58,471 bases of DNA from an uncultured Clostridia bacterium (GCA_934796775.1 CAKVPH010000010.1:1-58471); one strand, 5' to 3'; counted from the first letter of the stretch, positions 1 to 8,390 are shown. Program-made: numbers and translations. Notes: generated from the sequence alone by a model not told the origin.

Positions 1-203
1 ACGGCTTCGGCGAGGGGTTCGAACAGCACCCGATAAGAGTCGATTCGGAAGATATTTACGTTTCATTCTGGGATTACTACGATTATTTTTTGAAGACGAG
101 GGCGGAAATGGACGAGTATTTGCTTGCAGAAAAACGATATAAAAATGGGAGGTATATAAATGAACGAATGGGAAAGACAGAGAAACAGGGCGGAATATCT
201 TAA
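1..203 (+). CDS. 3' end of an unrecognised ICE accessory protein (partial)
   Basis: An open frame enters from outside the window and stops with TAA at 201-203. It encodes an acidic and aromatic-rich tail (SFWDYYDYFLK is visible). It overlaps the DUF4314 gene by 44 bases, which is a tight overlap but common in this element. I do not recognise the family from this fragment, and the true start is off the window. Confidence 0.5.
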   Translation, partial: GFGEGFEQHPIRVDSEDIYVSFWDYYDYFLKTRAEMDEYLLAEKRYKNGRYINERMGKTEKQGGIS

Positions 204-453
204 AAAAGCATATCCGTCCGGCACGCGCATTGTACTGAATTCTATGGGTAACGATCCGAGACCGGTAGAAAGCGGAACGCGAGGAACTGTGGCAGTTGTA
301 GACGATATTGGCACGGTGCATTGCGATTTCGATAACGGTAGAAGACTTGGCTTAATCGAAGGCGAAGACGATTTCAGAACGTTGACAGCACAGGAACTTG
401 CTGAAGAAGAAAACGCACAGGGCAAAGATAATTCGCCCGTATTGACGATGTAA
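160..453 (+). CDS. DUF4314 domain protein
   Basis: This 97-residue protein matches the DUF4314 pattern: YPSGTRIVLNSM near residue 19, then GTRGTV and VDDIGTVHCDFDNGRRLGLI, with EDDF after it. DUF4314 proteins are small, probably beta-rich, and are recurrent cargo of Firmicute conjugative elements and phages; their function is unknown. The ATG follows GGAGG at 149-153. The gene begins inside the tail of the preceding frame and is followed by the C5 methyltransferase gene after 46 bases. Confidence 0.8.
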   Translation: MNEWERQRNRAEYLKKAYPSGTRIVLNSMGNDPRPVESGTRGTVAVVDDIGTVHCDFDNGRRLGLIEGEDDFRTLTAQELAEEENAQGKDNSPVLTM

Positions 454-499
454 GGGGGTGAATGACGAACTAAATAAGTAAGCGGACGGTCGGGTTGAA

Positions 500-1780
500 A
501 TGTCAATCCGATTTTTTGATATGTTTGCAGGAATCGGCGGGTTTCGTAGCGGACTTGAAGCGATAGGCGGATTCGAATGCATAGGGCATTGCGAGATAGA
601 TAAGTATGCGAATACGGCGTATAACGCTATTTATGATATAAAAGAAACGGAGGTATATTTTGAAGATGCAAGAAAAATCAACCCGGAAGATATGCCGGAT
701 ATCGACCTTATTTGCGGAGGATTCCCTTGTCAAAGTTTTTCAATCGCAGGAAAGCGAGGCGGTTTTGACGATGCAAGGGGAACTCTTTTCTTTGAAATCG
801 CTCGGATTGCCGCAGTTAAAAAACCTAAATATCTTCTGCTTGAAAACGTACCCGGCTTGCTGTCGCATGACGGAGGCAGGACGTTTGCAACCATCCTCGG
901 CGCGCTTTCTGAGTTGGGGTACGATGTCGCGTGGCAGGTGCTTAACAGCAAGGATTTCGGTGTTCCCCAATCCCGAAAGAGAGTGTATATTATCGGATAT
1001 TTTAGAGAAAGATGCGCCGGAGAAATACTATCTTTCACAGAGTCAAATGGAAAGACTCTTGTGGAAATTATCCCCGGAGCGGAAGGCAACCGAGTCTATT
1101 CCGCAAACGGAACGTCAATCACGCTCACAAGTAGTTCGTGGGGAATCGGCGGAAGAACAGGACTGTACGACGTAAATCTGCCCATAAAAGTAAAGACGAA
1201 AGCGGGCTATCAGTTGGCATATCCCGGCGATAGCATAGATCTTGCCTTTCCGACGTTAAATTCTCGTCGCGGGCGAGTAGGAGAACAAGTGGTGCACACG
1301 CTTACGTCAAGCAATACGCAAGGGTATTTCTTCATAGATATGAACGAAAATGCGAAACTGACCGAAGAGGCAAGGTGTATTACGGCAAGACAAGATTCGG
1401 GTGTAACAAGAAGAAGCGGCGAACATTCGGGAGTATTCGAAGAAAACGAGCCGAGAGCGATTATAACGCCCGAAAAAGAAAAGGTTCGGCAACAGGGTAG
1501 ACGATACAAGGAACCTAACGAGCCGATGTTTGCTTTAACTGTATGCGACCGGCATGGAATAATACGGTATGGTAAAGTCCGAAAACTTATGCCGATAGAA
1601 TGTTGGCGGTTGCAGGGTTTTACGGACGAACAGTTCTATAAAGCCGTTAACACAGGAATCAAAGACGGGCAATTATATAAAATGGCGGGTAACGCGGTAA
1701 GCGTACCCGTCATTTCCACGTTAGGGCGAAAAATAAAAGAAATGGAAGAAAGGAGCGAAAACGAATGCCGAATCATGTAA
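500..1780 (+). CDS. DNA (cytosine-5) methyltransferase
   Basis: The protein should transfer a methyl group from S-adenosylmethionine to cytosine C5 in DNA. The conserved order of C5 methyltransferases is present: motif I FAGIGGFRSGLE near residue 9, motif IV GGFPCQSFS with catalytic Cys77, motif VI ENV with Glu115, motif VIII QSRKRVYIIG, a target-recognition region in the middle, motif IX around KLMPIECWRLQGF, and motif X GNAV near the C terminus. No restriction endonuclease gene is adjacent, so it looks like an orphan enzyme that protects the element in new hosts. The next gene starts 16 bases before this one stops. The ribosome binding site is weak. Confidence 0.95.
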   Translation: MSIRFFDMFAGIGGFRSGLEAIGGFECIGHCEIDKYANTAYNAIYDIKETEVYFEDARKINPEDMPDIDLICGGFPCQSFSIAGKRGGFDDARGTLFFEIARIAAVKKPKYLLLENVPGLLSHDGGRTFATILGALSELGYDVAWQVLNSKDFGVPQSRKRVYIIGYFRERCAGEILSFTESNGKTLVEIIPGAEGNRVYSANGTSITLTSSSWGIGGRTGLYDVNLPIKVKTKAGYQLAYPGDSIDLAFPTLNSRRGRVGEQVVHTLTSSNTQGYFFIDMNENAKLTEEARCITARQDSGVTRRSGEHSGVFEENEPRAIITPEKEKVRQQGRRYKEPNEPMFALTVCDRHGIIRYGKVRKLMPIECWRLQGFTDEQFYKAVNTGIKDGQLYKMAGNAVSVPVISTLGRKIKEMEERSENECRIM

Positions 1781-2463
1781 TGAATATTGTTACGTTTAAC
1801 GGAAGTAATAAAAAGTTGCAGGAAATACTTGAAGATATCAAAGCCGATGAAATCGGGTACGGGAGCATAGATTTTAATAAAATCGATCCTATGCCGACGG
1901 AACTGAATATCGAATCGGGCAGTAAAACGAACGAAGGATTGAAATATTACAAAGACTTCGTTTACGTATACACGGCTTTTGCGAAACGGACGAAAGACGA
2001 ACTTCTGAATATTCCGAAAGAAAAAGAAGAGATTTTTTTGAGGATAAGGAAAGATATCGATCGCAAGGCGTGGGGACTCGGGCGTCAGGCGTATCGGAAC
2101 GAGTTGAAATACGGCGCGCCGACGTGGTATGAATGGACGAACAAGCATTGGGGAACGAAATGGAACGCCTATGGTTACGACGGAGGCTGCGGGTTGATCG
2201 AAGATAATAAAATCTCCTTTGAAACGGCGTGGTGCAGCCCAAAGGAACTTATACAAAAATTATCCGAAAAATACCCGGGCGTTACGATAGAAGTCGAGTG
2301 GGCTGTGGAGTCTATCGGAAACGGAGAAGGCAGGTATGAGTATAAGAACGGAAAACTTCAATCGGAATATTATCCCGAAACGGAAAAAGAACAAAGCGAG
2401 TTTTCGGATAGGGTATGGGAGGAAGGCTACAGCGCAGGTGTCGGCATGGAGTTAAAGCAATGA
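1765..2463 (+). CDS. YubB/DUF1281-type ferredoxin-like fold protein
   Basis: The protein starts MPNHVMNIV, with an early Asn-His typical of YubB-like proteins, and holds a central WYEWTNKHWGTKWNAY segment followed by ISFETAWCSP. These features fit the DUF1281/YubB ferredoxin-like family, which is widespread on plasmids, phages and ICEs and has no established function. The start follows GAAAGGAG and overlaps the methyltransferase gene; the stop overlaps the next start as ATGA, so translation is probably coupled. Confidence 0.8.
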   Translation: MPNHVMNIVTFNGSNKKLQEILEDIKADEIGYGSIDFNKIDPMPTELNIESGSKTNEGLKYYKDFVYVYTAFAKRTKDELLNIPKEKEEIFLRIRKDIDRKAWGLGRQAYRNELKYGAPTWYEWTNKHWGTKWNAYGYDGGCGLIEDNKISFETAWCSPKELIQKLSEKYPGVTIEVEWAVESIGNGEGRYEYKNGKLQSEYYPETEKEQSEFSDRVWEEGYSAGVGMELKQ

Positions 2464-2999
2464 GTATAAAGGAAATAAAAGCGGAAGAATTGCGGCTGAA
2501 AAGCGGCGAAGAAGGGTTGGTGTTTCAAGGTTGCGGCGGCGCTGTCAAAGAGTGGGTGGAAGGAATAAACAAACTTTTGAAAAACGAACAGATTCTGAAA
2601 AACGGCACGGAACTTGACGAGTGCTATCGATTTGAAAACTGCGGGCTCACTAACCTGTATTTTCCTTTCGGAAATGCGAAATTGGATATGGGGAAACTTG
2701 CAATATGGAGAATAAAAGCAAGAACTGTATTCGGCTGTATGTGGCTTTCGGACTATGTGGATAATCATCTCGGCGGGTTTATCAAAGACGATAGAATCCA
2801 AGATGAAGAAGCTCTGGCAAGAAAAGTTTACGACACGGTTTACGTCCCTCAATTTTTAGCGGACGAATTCAGGGTAGGACAAACGCCCGTTTGCTTTGAC
2901 GAGTTTTTGAATAACGATTGGGAAGATGAAGAATGTCGTCAGTATTACCTTGATTTATTCGAGAAAGAAAAGCAAGTTGCCGAACAAACGCAAGCATAA
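2460..2999 (+). CDS. Hypothetical ICE accessory protein
   Basis: The start is placed at the ATG that overlaps the preceding stop as ATGA, preceded by GGAG at 2448-2451; a longer frame from 2415 is possible but less likely. The 179-residue soluble protein is acidic and lacks membrane segments. It contains an early GGAVKEWVEGINKLL helix and a FPFGNAKLDMGKLAIWRIKA stretch. It resembles small large-polyvalent-protein-associated accessory domains found in Firmicute ICEs, but I cannot assign a family with confidence. A roughly 100-base gap without recognised signals separates it from the next gene. Confidence 0.6.
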   Translation: MSIKEIKAEELRLKSGEEGLVFQGCGGAVKEWVEGINKLLKNEQILKNGTELDECYRFENCGLTNLYFPFGNAKLDMGKLAIWRIKARTVFGCMWLSDYVDNHLGGFIKDDRIQDEEALARKVYDTVYVPQFLADEFRVGQTPVCFDEFLNNDWEDEECRQYYLDLFEKEKQVAEQTQA

Positions 3000-3103
3000 A
3001 AACAATAAAAATTTTAACGGTATCAATCGCGCCTATGGGAACGAAAAGATATTGTTAATCGACCTATAGACGTAGATTTGCCGAAAATTGGTAAGGAGGT
3101 TTA

Positions 3104-4078
3104 ATGAAAACGCCGGTGTCGCGGGTAGGCAATAAAACGTCTATCCTGCATATTTTATACGCCGTATTCCCGCCAAAGTATGAAAGGTTTGTGGACGTGT
3201 TCGGCGGTTCGGGGAGCGTATTACTCGGTAGCCCGTATCCGTGTAATTTCGAGGTGTATAACGATTTTGACAGGAATCTCGTCAATTTGTTCCGATGCAT
3301 GAAAGAACGGACGATGGCGACGATTCGGGAACTCGGCTTTTGCAATTTGAATTCGCGTGAGGATTTTAACGCCTTGCGCGATTTTTTTGAAAGCGAGAAG
3401 TTTGAAGATAAATATCTGGGCGAAGAGCAACTTTTAACGGAACTCATTCTGCCGCCGCTCGAAGCAGAAGAAATGAAAGAAATACGGACGAGAATAACTA
3501 AAGATTACGACGTTCGCAGGGCGGCGATGTTTCTGAAACTACTGCGTTACAGTTATTCGAGCGGGTGTAAGTCTTATGCTTCGCAGCCGTTCGATATAAG
3601 GCGGTTGTTCGATCTTATAAAACAAGTAGAAAGCCGTATGGCGAACGTCGTAGTGGAAAATCAGGACTTTGAAACGCTCATAAAGCATTACGATAGGGAC
3701 GGCGCGTTTTTCTACGCGGATCCGCCGTATGTATCAACAGAAGGAATGTACGAGGTGTCGTTTAATTACGACGACCATTTGCGGCTGAAACGTACGCTCG
3801 AAAACGTAAAGGGGAAGTTTTTGCTATCGTATAACGATTGCGAAGAAATCCGTGAATTGTATTCGGATTTTTCTATCCTTGACTTTTCGCGTCAACATTC
3901 GATGGCACAAAGATACGAAGCGGGCAAGGAATTCAAAGAACTGCTCATCGGGAACTATGATTTGTACGAGCGGGAAAGAAATCGCCCGAAACAATTGACG
4001 ATTTTTAATCGATACGAAGATTTTAATTACGAAAAAATATTGAGGGAGTGTATATTGTCATGCAAAATAAAAAAGTAG
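3104..4078 (+). CDS. DNA adenine methyltransferase, D12 (Dam-like) class
   Basis: The enzyme should methylate adenine N6 in DNA. The N terminus has the D12-class start RVGNKTSILHIL, followed by FVDVFGGSGSVLLG for AdoMet binding, and the catalytic DPPY motif is at residues 206-209 within FYADPPYVS. The length (324 residues) is normal for the class. A strong AGGAGG lies 5 bases before the ATG. No partner nuclease is visible, so together with the C5 enzyme it makes a second orphan methyltransferase on this element. The 3' end overlaps the next gene by 19 bases. Confidence 0.93.
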   Translation: MKTPVSRVGNKTSILHILYAVFPPKYERFVDVFGGSGSVLLGSPYPCNFEVYNDFDRNLVNLFRCMKERTMATIRELGFCNLNSREDFNALRDFFESEKFEDKYLGEEQLLTELILPPLEAEEMKEIRTRITKDYDVRRAAMFLKLLRYSYSSGCKSYASQPFDIRRLFDLIKQVESRMANVVVENQDFETLIKHYDRDGAFFYADPPYVSTEGMYEVSFNYDDHLRLKRTLENVKGKFLLSYNDCEEIRELYSDFSILDFSRQHSMAQRYEAGKEFKELLIGNYDLYERERNRPKQLTIFNRYEDFNYEKILRECILSCKIKK

Positions 4079-4314
4079 ACGAGTTTGTCCTTATAAGCGT
4101 ACCGAAAGACGTACTCGAAGACGCGGGCATCGTAGACGGCAGCGTATTGCAGATTTACGCGGACGGAAACAGACTTGTAATCGAGCGACTGACGGATACG
4201 GGGGAAGTCGTATGCGACGGCGATTGCGATAACTGTCCCGTAAACGAAACCGAATGCGACGGGAACTGCGAAGAATGCCCGTGCTATAAAAATTGCGAGG
4301 AGGAAGAAAAGTGA
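4060..4314 (+). CDS. AbrB/SpoVT-type DNA-binding protein with Cys-rich tail
   Basis: The first 45 residues follow the swapped-hairpin AbrB pattern (VLISVPKDVLEDAGI, then DGSVLQIYADGNRLVIER), so it is probably a DNA-binding regulator or the antidote half of a pair. The C-terminal 30 residues carry eight cysteines spaced CxxxCxxC and CxxxCxxCxCxxxC, which could bind metal. ATG 4060 is chosen; a GTG at 4048 is an alternative start. GAGGGAG at 4042-4048 would serve ATG 4060. It overlaps the adenine methyltransferase gene upstream and a second AbrB-type gene downstream. Confidence 0.75.
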   Translation: MQNKKVDEFVLISVPKDVLEDAGIVDGSVLQIYADGNRLVIERLTDTGEVVCDGDCDNCPVNETECDGNCEECPCYKNCEEEEK

Positions 4315-4628
4315 AAACGTTCAGAATACTCGGCAAGCGCGGAAGAATTACCGTGCCGTATGAAATCAGGAGCAAGGTAGGGTTTAAGCAAAACGACGTG
4401 TTGTCGTTCGAAGAAAGCAAGGACGGCAGATCGGTAATCGTAAAACGCGAGATTATCTGCGACTGCAACGGCGAGAAAAGCAAAGAAAGAAAAGACCGTG
4501 GCGACGAAATCACTCTCTATGATTTTTTGAACGGATTATCGCCCGAACAGCAACGCGCCGCGCTTATTCACTTATCGGTAAAGTGGGCGCAAAATCAAGC
4601 GGGAGGAAAGACGTATGAGCAAAGTTGA
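4311..4628 (+). CDS. AbrB/SpoVT-family transcription regulator
   Basis: The start is GTG 4311, overlapping the previous stop as GTGA and preceded by GAGGAGGA at 4297-4304. The N-terminal region KTFRILGKRGRITVPYEIR followed by VGFKQNDVLSFEE is a clear AbrB/MazE-like swapped beta-hairpin domain. A short Cys pair (ICDC) follows at about residue 48, then a helical C-terminal tail (LSPEQQRAALIHLSVKW). Tandem AbrB-like genes next to each other suggest that they regulate the element or form a heteromeric complex. The 3' end overlaps the DUF3849 gene by 14 bases. Confidence 0.8.
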   Translation: MKTFRILGKRGRITVPYEIRSKVGFKQNDVLSFEESKDGRSVIVKREIICDCNGEKSKERKDRGDEITLYDFLNGLSPEQQRAALIHLSVKWAQNQAGGKTYEQS

Positions 4629-5331
4629 GCCGACGTATCGGTGGTCGAGAGCGGAAGCGGAGGCAAACGGCGAAACCATATTATGGCTTGAAAGTTACCG
4701 TGTAAATTGCGCTTGCGCGAGATTTATCGAAAAGCAGATTTCTGCAAACTATGCGGATAATCGGCTGAACGAACAGGGTGTAAAGGCCGCAATAAAAAAA
4801 TACGGGTTCGACCGAGTAAATCGCGTGCTTGCAAATACCGTGGATTTAGGAATGACGGACGGAAGATATTCGCAAAGCAATAAAGAATGGTCGCAAAGTT
4901 TTGCAATTCCGAAAGAAGAATGGCGATACAGTCATAATTATTCGGTAAATTCGCATCCCGGTCTTGTAAATTTATTTGTCGATCAAGCAAGAAAAGAATG
5001 GGTAAAACTGCATCTTTACGATTTTAAGAGTTGTTACGACGATCAGACCGATTACGCGGGCAAAGTGGTCGCTATCCGCCCGGATATTTTGAAAGACGAA
5101 TACAAAACGCCCGACGATCAGTTGTTTTACGCAACGGGCGGGTTCGGGTGTAAATCGGATAGTCTTGGGCGAAAGATTTACGGCGTGTTACTCAAAGACG
5201 GCGAAGAGTGCGTGTTTTTACGCGGAGAAGTGATCGGTGCTGTGAAGTTGGAGCTTATTCCCGACTGGGCGAACGAAAAAATAGCCGAACTTACGAGCGG
5301 ACAAACAAGAAAAATGGAGGACTTAAAGTGA
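4615..5331 (+). CDS. DUF3849 domain protein
   Basis: The sequence follows DUF3849: an N-terminal RWSRAEAEANGE, then SYRVNCACARFIEKQI, DNRLNEQGVKAAIKKYGFDR, LANTVDLGMTDGRYS, and HPGLVNLFVDQAR. The C-terminal half contains ATGGFGCKSDSLGRKIYGV, seen in related ICE proteins. These proteins are common in Firmicute conjugative elements; their role is unknown but an accessory or anti-defence role is often assumed. The ATG follows GGGAGGAAAG. Its stop overlaps the next start as GTGA. Confidence 0.82.
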   Translation: MSKVEPTYRWSRAEAEANGETILWLESYRVNCACARFIEKQISANYADNRLNEQGVKAAIKKYGFDRVNRVLANTVDLGMTDGRYSQSNKEWSQSFAIPKEEWRYSHNYSVNSHPGLVNLFVDQARKEWVKLHLYDFKSCYDDQTDYAGKVVAIRPDILKDEYKTPDDQLFYATGGFGCKSDSLGRKIYGVLLKDGEECVFLRGEVIGAVKLELIPDWANEKIAELTSGQTRKMEDLK

Positions 5332-5699
5332 GCGAAAACAACAAATTGCGGGTAGTAATGGTAGAACCGGGCAAACCCGCTTATGAAACGGAGATAGATA
5401 ACACTCTCGAAGCCGAACAAAAAGCAGTGGGCGGATATATCGAAGTCGTGCCGTTAGGCGACGGAAAACTGCTTATTTGCAACGAAGAAGGTAAGTTAAA
5501 CGGAATGCAGGGAAACAGACGGCTCGGTAAAGATATAATTGCCGGTCCGTTTTTTATTGTCGGCGAAGACGGCGACGAGTTCAGATCTCTTACGGACGAA
5601 GAAGCAAAAGAAAGCCTGAAAAGATTCGCCGAACCAGAAGATATTTCGCAAGAAGAAGTGGAAAACGCTATGTCGGCGGGCGTTATGTTTTTTGGATAA
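5328..5699 (+). CDS. DUF3846 domain protein
   Basis: The start is GTG 5328, overlapping the preceding TGA, with TGGAGG at 5314-5319. The 123-residue protein matches DUF3846: RVVMVEPGKPAYETEI, then LEAEQKAVGGYIEVVPL, NEEGKLNGMQGNRRL, and DIIAGPFFIVG. DUF3846 proteins occur next to DUF3849 on Firmicute ICEs and their function is not known. The adjacency and overlap support co-translation with DUF3849. Confidence 0.85.
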   Translation: MSENNKLRVVMVEPGKPAYETEIDNTLEAEQKAVGGYIEVVPLGDGKLLICNEEGKLNGMQGNRRLGKDIIAGPFFIVGEDGDEFRSLTDEEAKESLKRFAEPEDISQEEVENAMSAGVMFFG

Positions 5700-5716
5700 G
5701 GGGGTGTATAGAGAAA

Positions 5717-6097
5717 ATGAATAGGGCGGACGAGCGTATGAAAAAGAAAGTATATATCTGCGCTCCGCTCGGCGGGAATGTTAAAGAGAATTTAGAAAAC
5801 GCGATTTTGTATACAAAGTACGCGTTAAAGCAAGGCGTCGCGCCCGTAACGACTCATTTTTATGCGTTGTGTTTTGACGATAATAATCCGCAGGATCGCG
5901 CGTTGGGAATGAGCGCGGGAATGTCGCTTTTATGGTTTTGCGACGAGATGTGGGTATTCGGGGATGAAATCACAAAGGGCATGAAAGAAGAAATAAAGTT
6001 CTGCGAAAATCTCCGTATACCCGTAAAACGATTTCCGGGCGTAGAAATAAAGAAAAAAATTAAAAGGAGAGAGTCTTATGACCAAATTGAAATGTAA
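5717..6097 (+). CDS. DUF4406-like nucleoside 2-deoxyribosyltransferase-fold protein
   Basis: The sequence KVYICAPLGGNVKENLENA, followed by APVTTHFYALCFDD and a GMSLLWFCDEMWVFGDEIT segment, fits the DUF4406/deoxyribosyltransferase-like Rossmann superfamily (APLGG near the N terminus and an acidic Glu after TKGM). Such proteins on mobile elements may bind or sense nucleotides; no substrate can be inferred. The start at 5717 follows GGGGGTG; a second ATG at 5738 is equally plausible and would remove seven residues. It overlaps the pilin-like gene by 20 bases. Confidence 0.7.
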   Translation: MNRADERMKKKVYICAPLGGNVKENLENAILYTKYALKQGVAPVTTHFYALCFDDNNPQDRALGMSAGMSLLWFCDEMWVFGDEITKGMKEEIKFCENLRIPVKRFPGVEIKKKIKRRESYDQIEM

Positions 6098-6458
6098 GAA
6101 TACGCGCAAGCGGCTTTTGATAGTCGCGGCGGTAGTCCTTCTTCTGTTTGTCGCGGTAAGCGTAGCGCAGCCGAAAGTTTCGGTGTATGCGGCGTCGTCG
6201 AGCAGCGGCGGTGACGTTGCCGGCGCGGTGGAAGAAACATGGGGCTCTGCGAAAGAGCAGATAAAACGGGTGGTGAATAACGTAATCTTTCCCGTGGTGG
6301 ATATGATACTTGCCATATTGTTTTTCGTAAAACTCGGCACGGCGTATTTTGATTACCGAAAGCACGGACAGTTTGAATTTACCGCGCCGTGCATATTGTT
6401 TGCCTGCCTTGTGTTCACTCTGACCGCTCCGCTTTATATCTGGAAAATAATCGGATAG
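6078..6458 (+). CDS. DUF3852 protein, VirB2/TrbC pilin-like conjugation subunit
   Basis: The protein has a positively charged N terminus and a hydrophobic signal or membrane segment (about residues 13-30), a possible cleavage site at VYA-AS, and two further hydrophobic segments (about 68-90 and 104-122). This architecture and its position directly before a TrbL/VirB6-like gene fit the DUF3852/VirB2-like family. The predicted role is a membrane subunit of the mating channel. The start follows AGGAGAGAG. The gene starts the transfer operon. Confidence 0.75.
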   Translation: MTKLKCKNTRKRLLIVAAVVLLLFVAVSVAQPKVSVYAASSSSGGDVAGAVEETWGSAKEQIKRVVNNVIFPVVDMILAILFFVKLGTAYFDYRKHGQFEFTAPCILFACLVFTLTAPLYIWKIIG

Positions 6459-6468
6459 GAGGGCAGAT

Positions 6469-7401
6469 ATGTTCGGGTGGCTTCAGGATCTTATAGACGC
6501 CATCGTAAACGCAATCACCGGCGGGTTCAAAAGCGCGGCAAACGAGGTGACGAACTCGATATGGAACTTGATGCTGAAATGGCTGTATAACAGCGTTTAC
6601 AGCGCTATAGCCGACTTTTTTACGATGATGGGCAATATGGGCGCAGAGATCTTCGATCTTGCATGGATACAAGCAATAGTGAAATTGTTTACGCTGTTCG
6701 GGTGGGGATTGTTCGTCGCCGGAGTGGTCGTCGCCGTATTCGATCTCGCCATAGAATTCCAAAGCGGCAGGGCAAACGTGAAGAATACTATGCTGAATAT
6801 TCTGAAAGGTTTCTTTGCTTGCTCGCTTATAGGGATAGTGCCGATAGAACTGTATAAATTCTGCATATCGCTTCAGAACACTTTTGCCGACGAACTCGCA
6901 AGAATCTTTTCGTGGGAAAGCGGAATCGATTTCGCTACACGCGCAGGCATTATTCTCGGCAATGCGTTTTCGCCGGTGATGATCAATAACAATATATTGC
7001 TTAACACATTGCTTTTAATAGCGTTCGCGTATTGTATAATTAAGGTTTTCTTTCAAAATATCAAGAGAGGAGGAATACTTCTCGTGCAGATGTCGGTCGG
7101 TTCGTTATATATGTTTTCCGTACCTCGCGGTTATTCGGACGGGTTTACACAATGGATGAAACAGGTTGCCGCGCTGTGTCTGACAGCATTTATGCAGACA
7201 ACGTTATTGTTTGCAGGGCTGATGACGTTTTCGGTAAATATGCTGTTGGGGCTTGGAATAATGCTTGCGGCAAGCGAAGTGCCGAGAATCGCTCAACAGT
7301 TCGGGCTTGACAGTTCGACGAAGTTCAATATGATGAGCGCGGTTCACGCGACTACAACGGCAATAAACTTAACTCGTGCAATAGCAAGGAGCGGAAAGTA
7401 A
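6469..7401 (+). CDS. TrbL/VirB6-like conjugal transfer membrane protein
   Basis: The 310-residue protein has an amphipathic N terminus (MFGWLQDLIDAIVNAITG) and at least five hydrophobic segments, including TLFGWGLFVAGVVVAVFDL and LLLIAFAYCIIKVFF. It also has the Q-M-S-V-G-S pattern near LVQMSVGSLYMFSV that is typical of Firmicute VirB6/TrbL proteins. It should form part of the inner channel of the type IV secretion machine. The ATG follows AGGAGG at 6457-6462. A 151-base gap with a candidate promoter follows. Confidence 0.82.
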   Translation: MFGWLQDLIDAIVNAITGGFKSAANEVTNSIWNLMLKWLYNSVYSAIADFFTMMGNMGAEIFDLAWIQAIVKLFTLFGWGLFVAGVVVAVFDLAIEFQSGRANVKNTMLNILKGFFACSLIGIVPIELYKFCISLQNTFADELARIFSWESGIDFATRAGIILGNAFSPVMINNNILLNTLLLIAFAYCIIKVFFQNIKRGGILLVQMSVGSLYMFSVPRGYSDGFTQWMKQVAALCLTAFMQTTLLFAGLMTFSVNMLLGLGIMLAASEVPRIAQQFGLDSSTKFNMMSAVHATTTAINLTRAIARSGK

Positions 7402-7452
7402 ATTCGAAAAAGAAAAATTTATTACTCTTGCGACGATTTACTTTCTTCTGCC

Positions 7453-7495
7453 TTTCGCGCGATTTTTGCGAAACAGAATTGCGTGATGATATGTT
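7453..7495 (+). promoter_or_regulatory. Candidate promoter with overlapping inverted repeat
   Basis: TTTCGC at 7453-7458 and GCGAAA at 7468-7473 form an inverted repeat. It overlaps a possible -35 box TTGCGA at 7467-7472. After 17 bases comes TATGTT at 7490-7495, preceded by TG at 7487-7488 (extended -10). It would drive the genes from 7553. The match is only moderate. Confidence 0.35.
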
Positions 7496-7552
7496 AAAAT
7501 GCTTGATAACGGTGTTATAGACCTACTTTTATAAAATTAACGGAGAAAAGAT

Positions 7553-7813
7553 ATGAAATATTTATATCCTAAAAACTTAAAATCCAAAGCAAATTTATGG
7601 CTGTGGAGTATGAAAGATTTTGCTATTCTTTGCATTGCGGCGCTTGTGTCGGTTCTTGCCTTGGTAGAACTCAAAATCTATACTCCCGCAGTCGTAACTT
7701 TGTGCTATGGATTTTTAACCATTCGTAAAGATGACGCGACGGTTCTGTATTATATCAAATACGCCGTGCGTTATTTTATAACCGATCAACAAACGTATAA
7801 GTGGAAGGAGTAA
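7553..7813 (+). CDS. PrgI/VirB3-like small conjugation membrane protein
   Basis: The 86-residue protein has a polar N terminus, two adjacent hydrophobic segments (around AILCIAALVSVLALV and AVVTLCYGFLTI) and a basic C-terminal region ending in an aromatic ITDQQTYKW. Size, topology and position directly upstream of the VirB4 genes fit PrgI/VirB3-like subunits, which anchor VirB4 at the membrane. It is followed after one base by the next gene. Identity is inferred from architecture and context more than from sequence motifs. Confidence 0.65.
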   Translation: MKYLYPKNLKSKANLWLWSMKDFAILCIAALVSVLALVELKIYTPAVVTLCYGFLTIRKDDATVLYYIKYAVRYFITDQQTYKWKE

Positions 7814-7814
7814 T

Positions 7815-8390
7815 ATGGGAAAAGAAAAACAGAAAAAGAAAAATGTAACGGCTGTGCAGACGCTTATAGGAATAAAATGTTTTACCGAATACGGACTCTC
7901 GACGGCGGGCGGAGAATTATTGTTTTTCGTTATTTCGCCGACAAATATATCGGTTTTAAGTTCGGATAGCGTAGAGAGTAAGGTAAGAAAACTAACGCTT
8001 GCGCTGTCTGCTGCGCCGGATATAGAAATCGTATGCGTGGACTCGGCGGAACGATTCGACGATAATAAGGCGTATTTGCAGGAAAGAATAAACGTTGAGC
8101 CGAATCCGCAGATAAAAACGCTGTTAAAAAAGGACGCGACGTTTCTCGACGAGATTCAGGCGGAACTCACCACGGCTCGACAGTTTATATTTATCGCAAG
8201 GTGCAAGGGTTTGAAACCGTCGCAGGTTTTCTCGTATGCGAACACGGTAAGTAAGGTGTTGTCCGAACAGGGTTTTGACGTTCATAGAATGAAGAAACCT
8301 ATGATTAAACGACTTATAGCCCTATATTTCGACGCTTCTTTAACGGGCGAGAATATTCCCGATTACGACGGCGAGCAGTATTTGACCTAA
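7815..8390 (+). CDS. VirB4-associated protein (resembles VirB4 N-terminal region)
   Basis: The 191-residue soluble protein starts with a basic tail and then a QTLIGIKCFTEYGLST segment like the beta-rich entry domain of VirB4/TrbE ATPases. A region on expressing FIARCKGLKPSQVFSYANTV follows. It lies upstream of a VirB4 protein that is short (613 residues), so it may supply the missing N-terminal function as a separate chain. This is inferred from size and order; a structure comparison would test it. The start follows GTGGAAGGAG with 5 bases spacing. Confidence 0.5.
   Translation: MGKEKQKKKNVTAVQTLIGIKCFTEYGLSTAGGELLFFVISPTNISVLSSDSVESKVRKLTLALSAAPDIEIVCVDSAERFDDNKAYLQERINVEPNPQIKTLLKKDATFLDEIQAELTTARQFIFIARCKGLKPSQVFSYANTVSKVLSEQGFDVHRMKKPMIKRLIALYFDASLTGENIPDYDGEQYLT

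Noticed and set aside
12..30. A GGTTCGAA-like sequence as part of a tRNA T-arm at the left edge.
   Set aside because: It lies in an open reading frame, and no acceptor, D or anticodon arm can be built around it.
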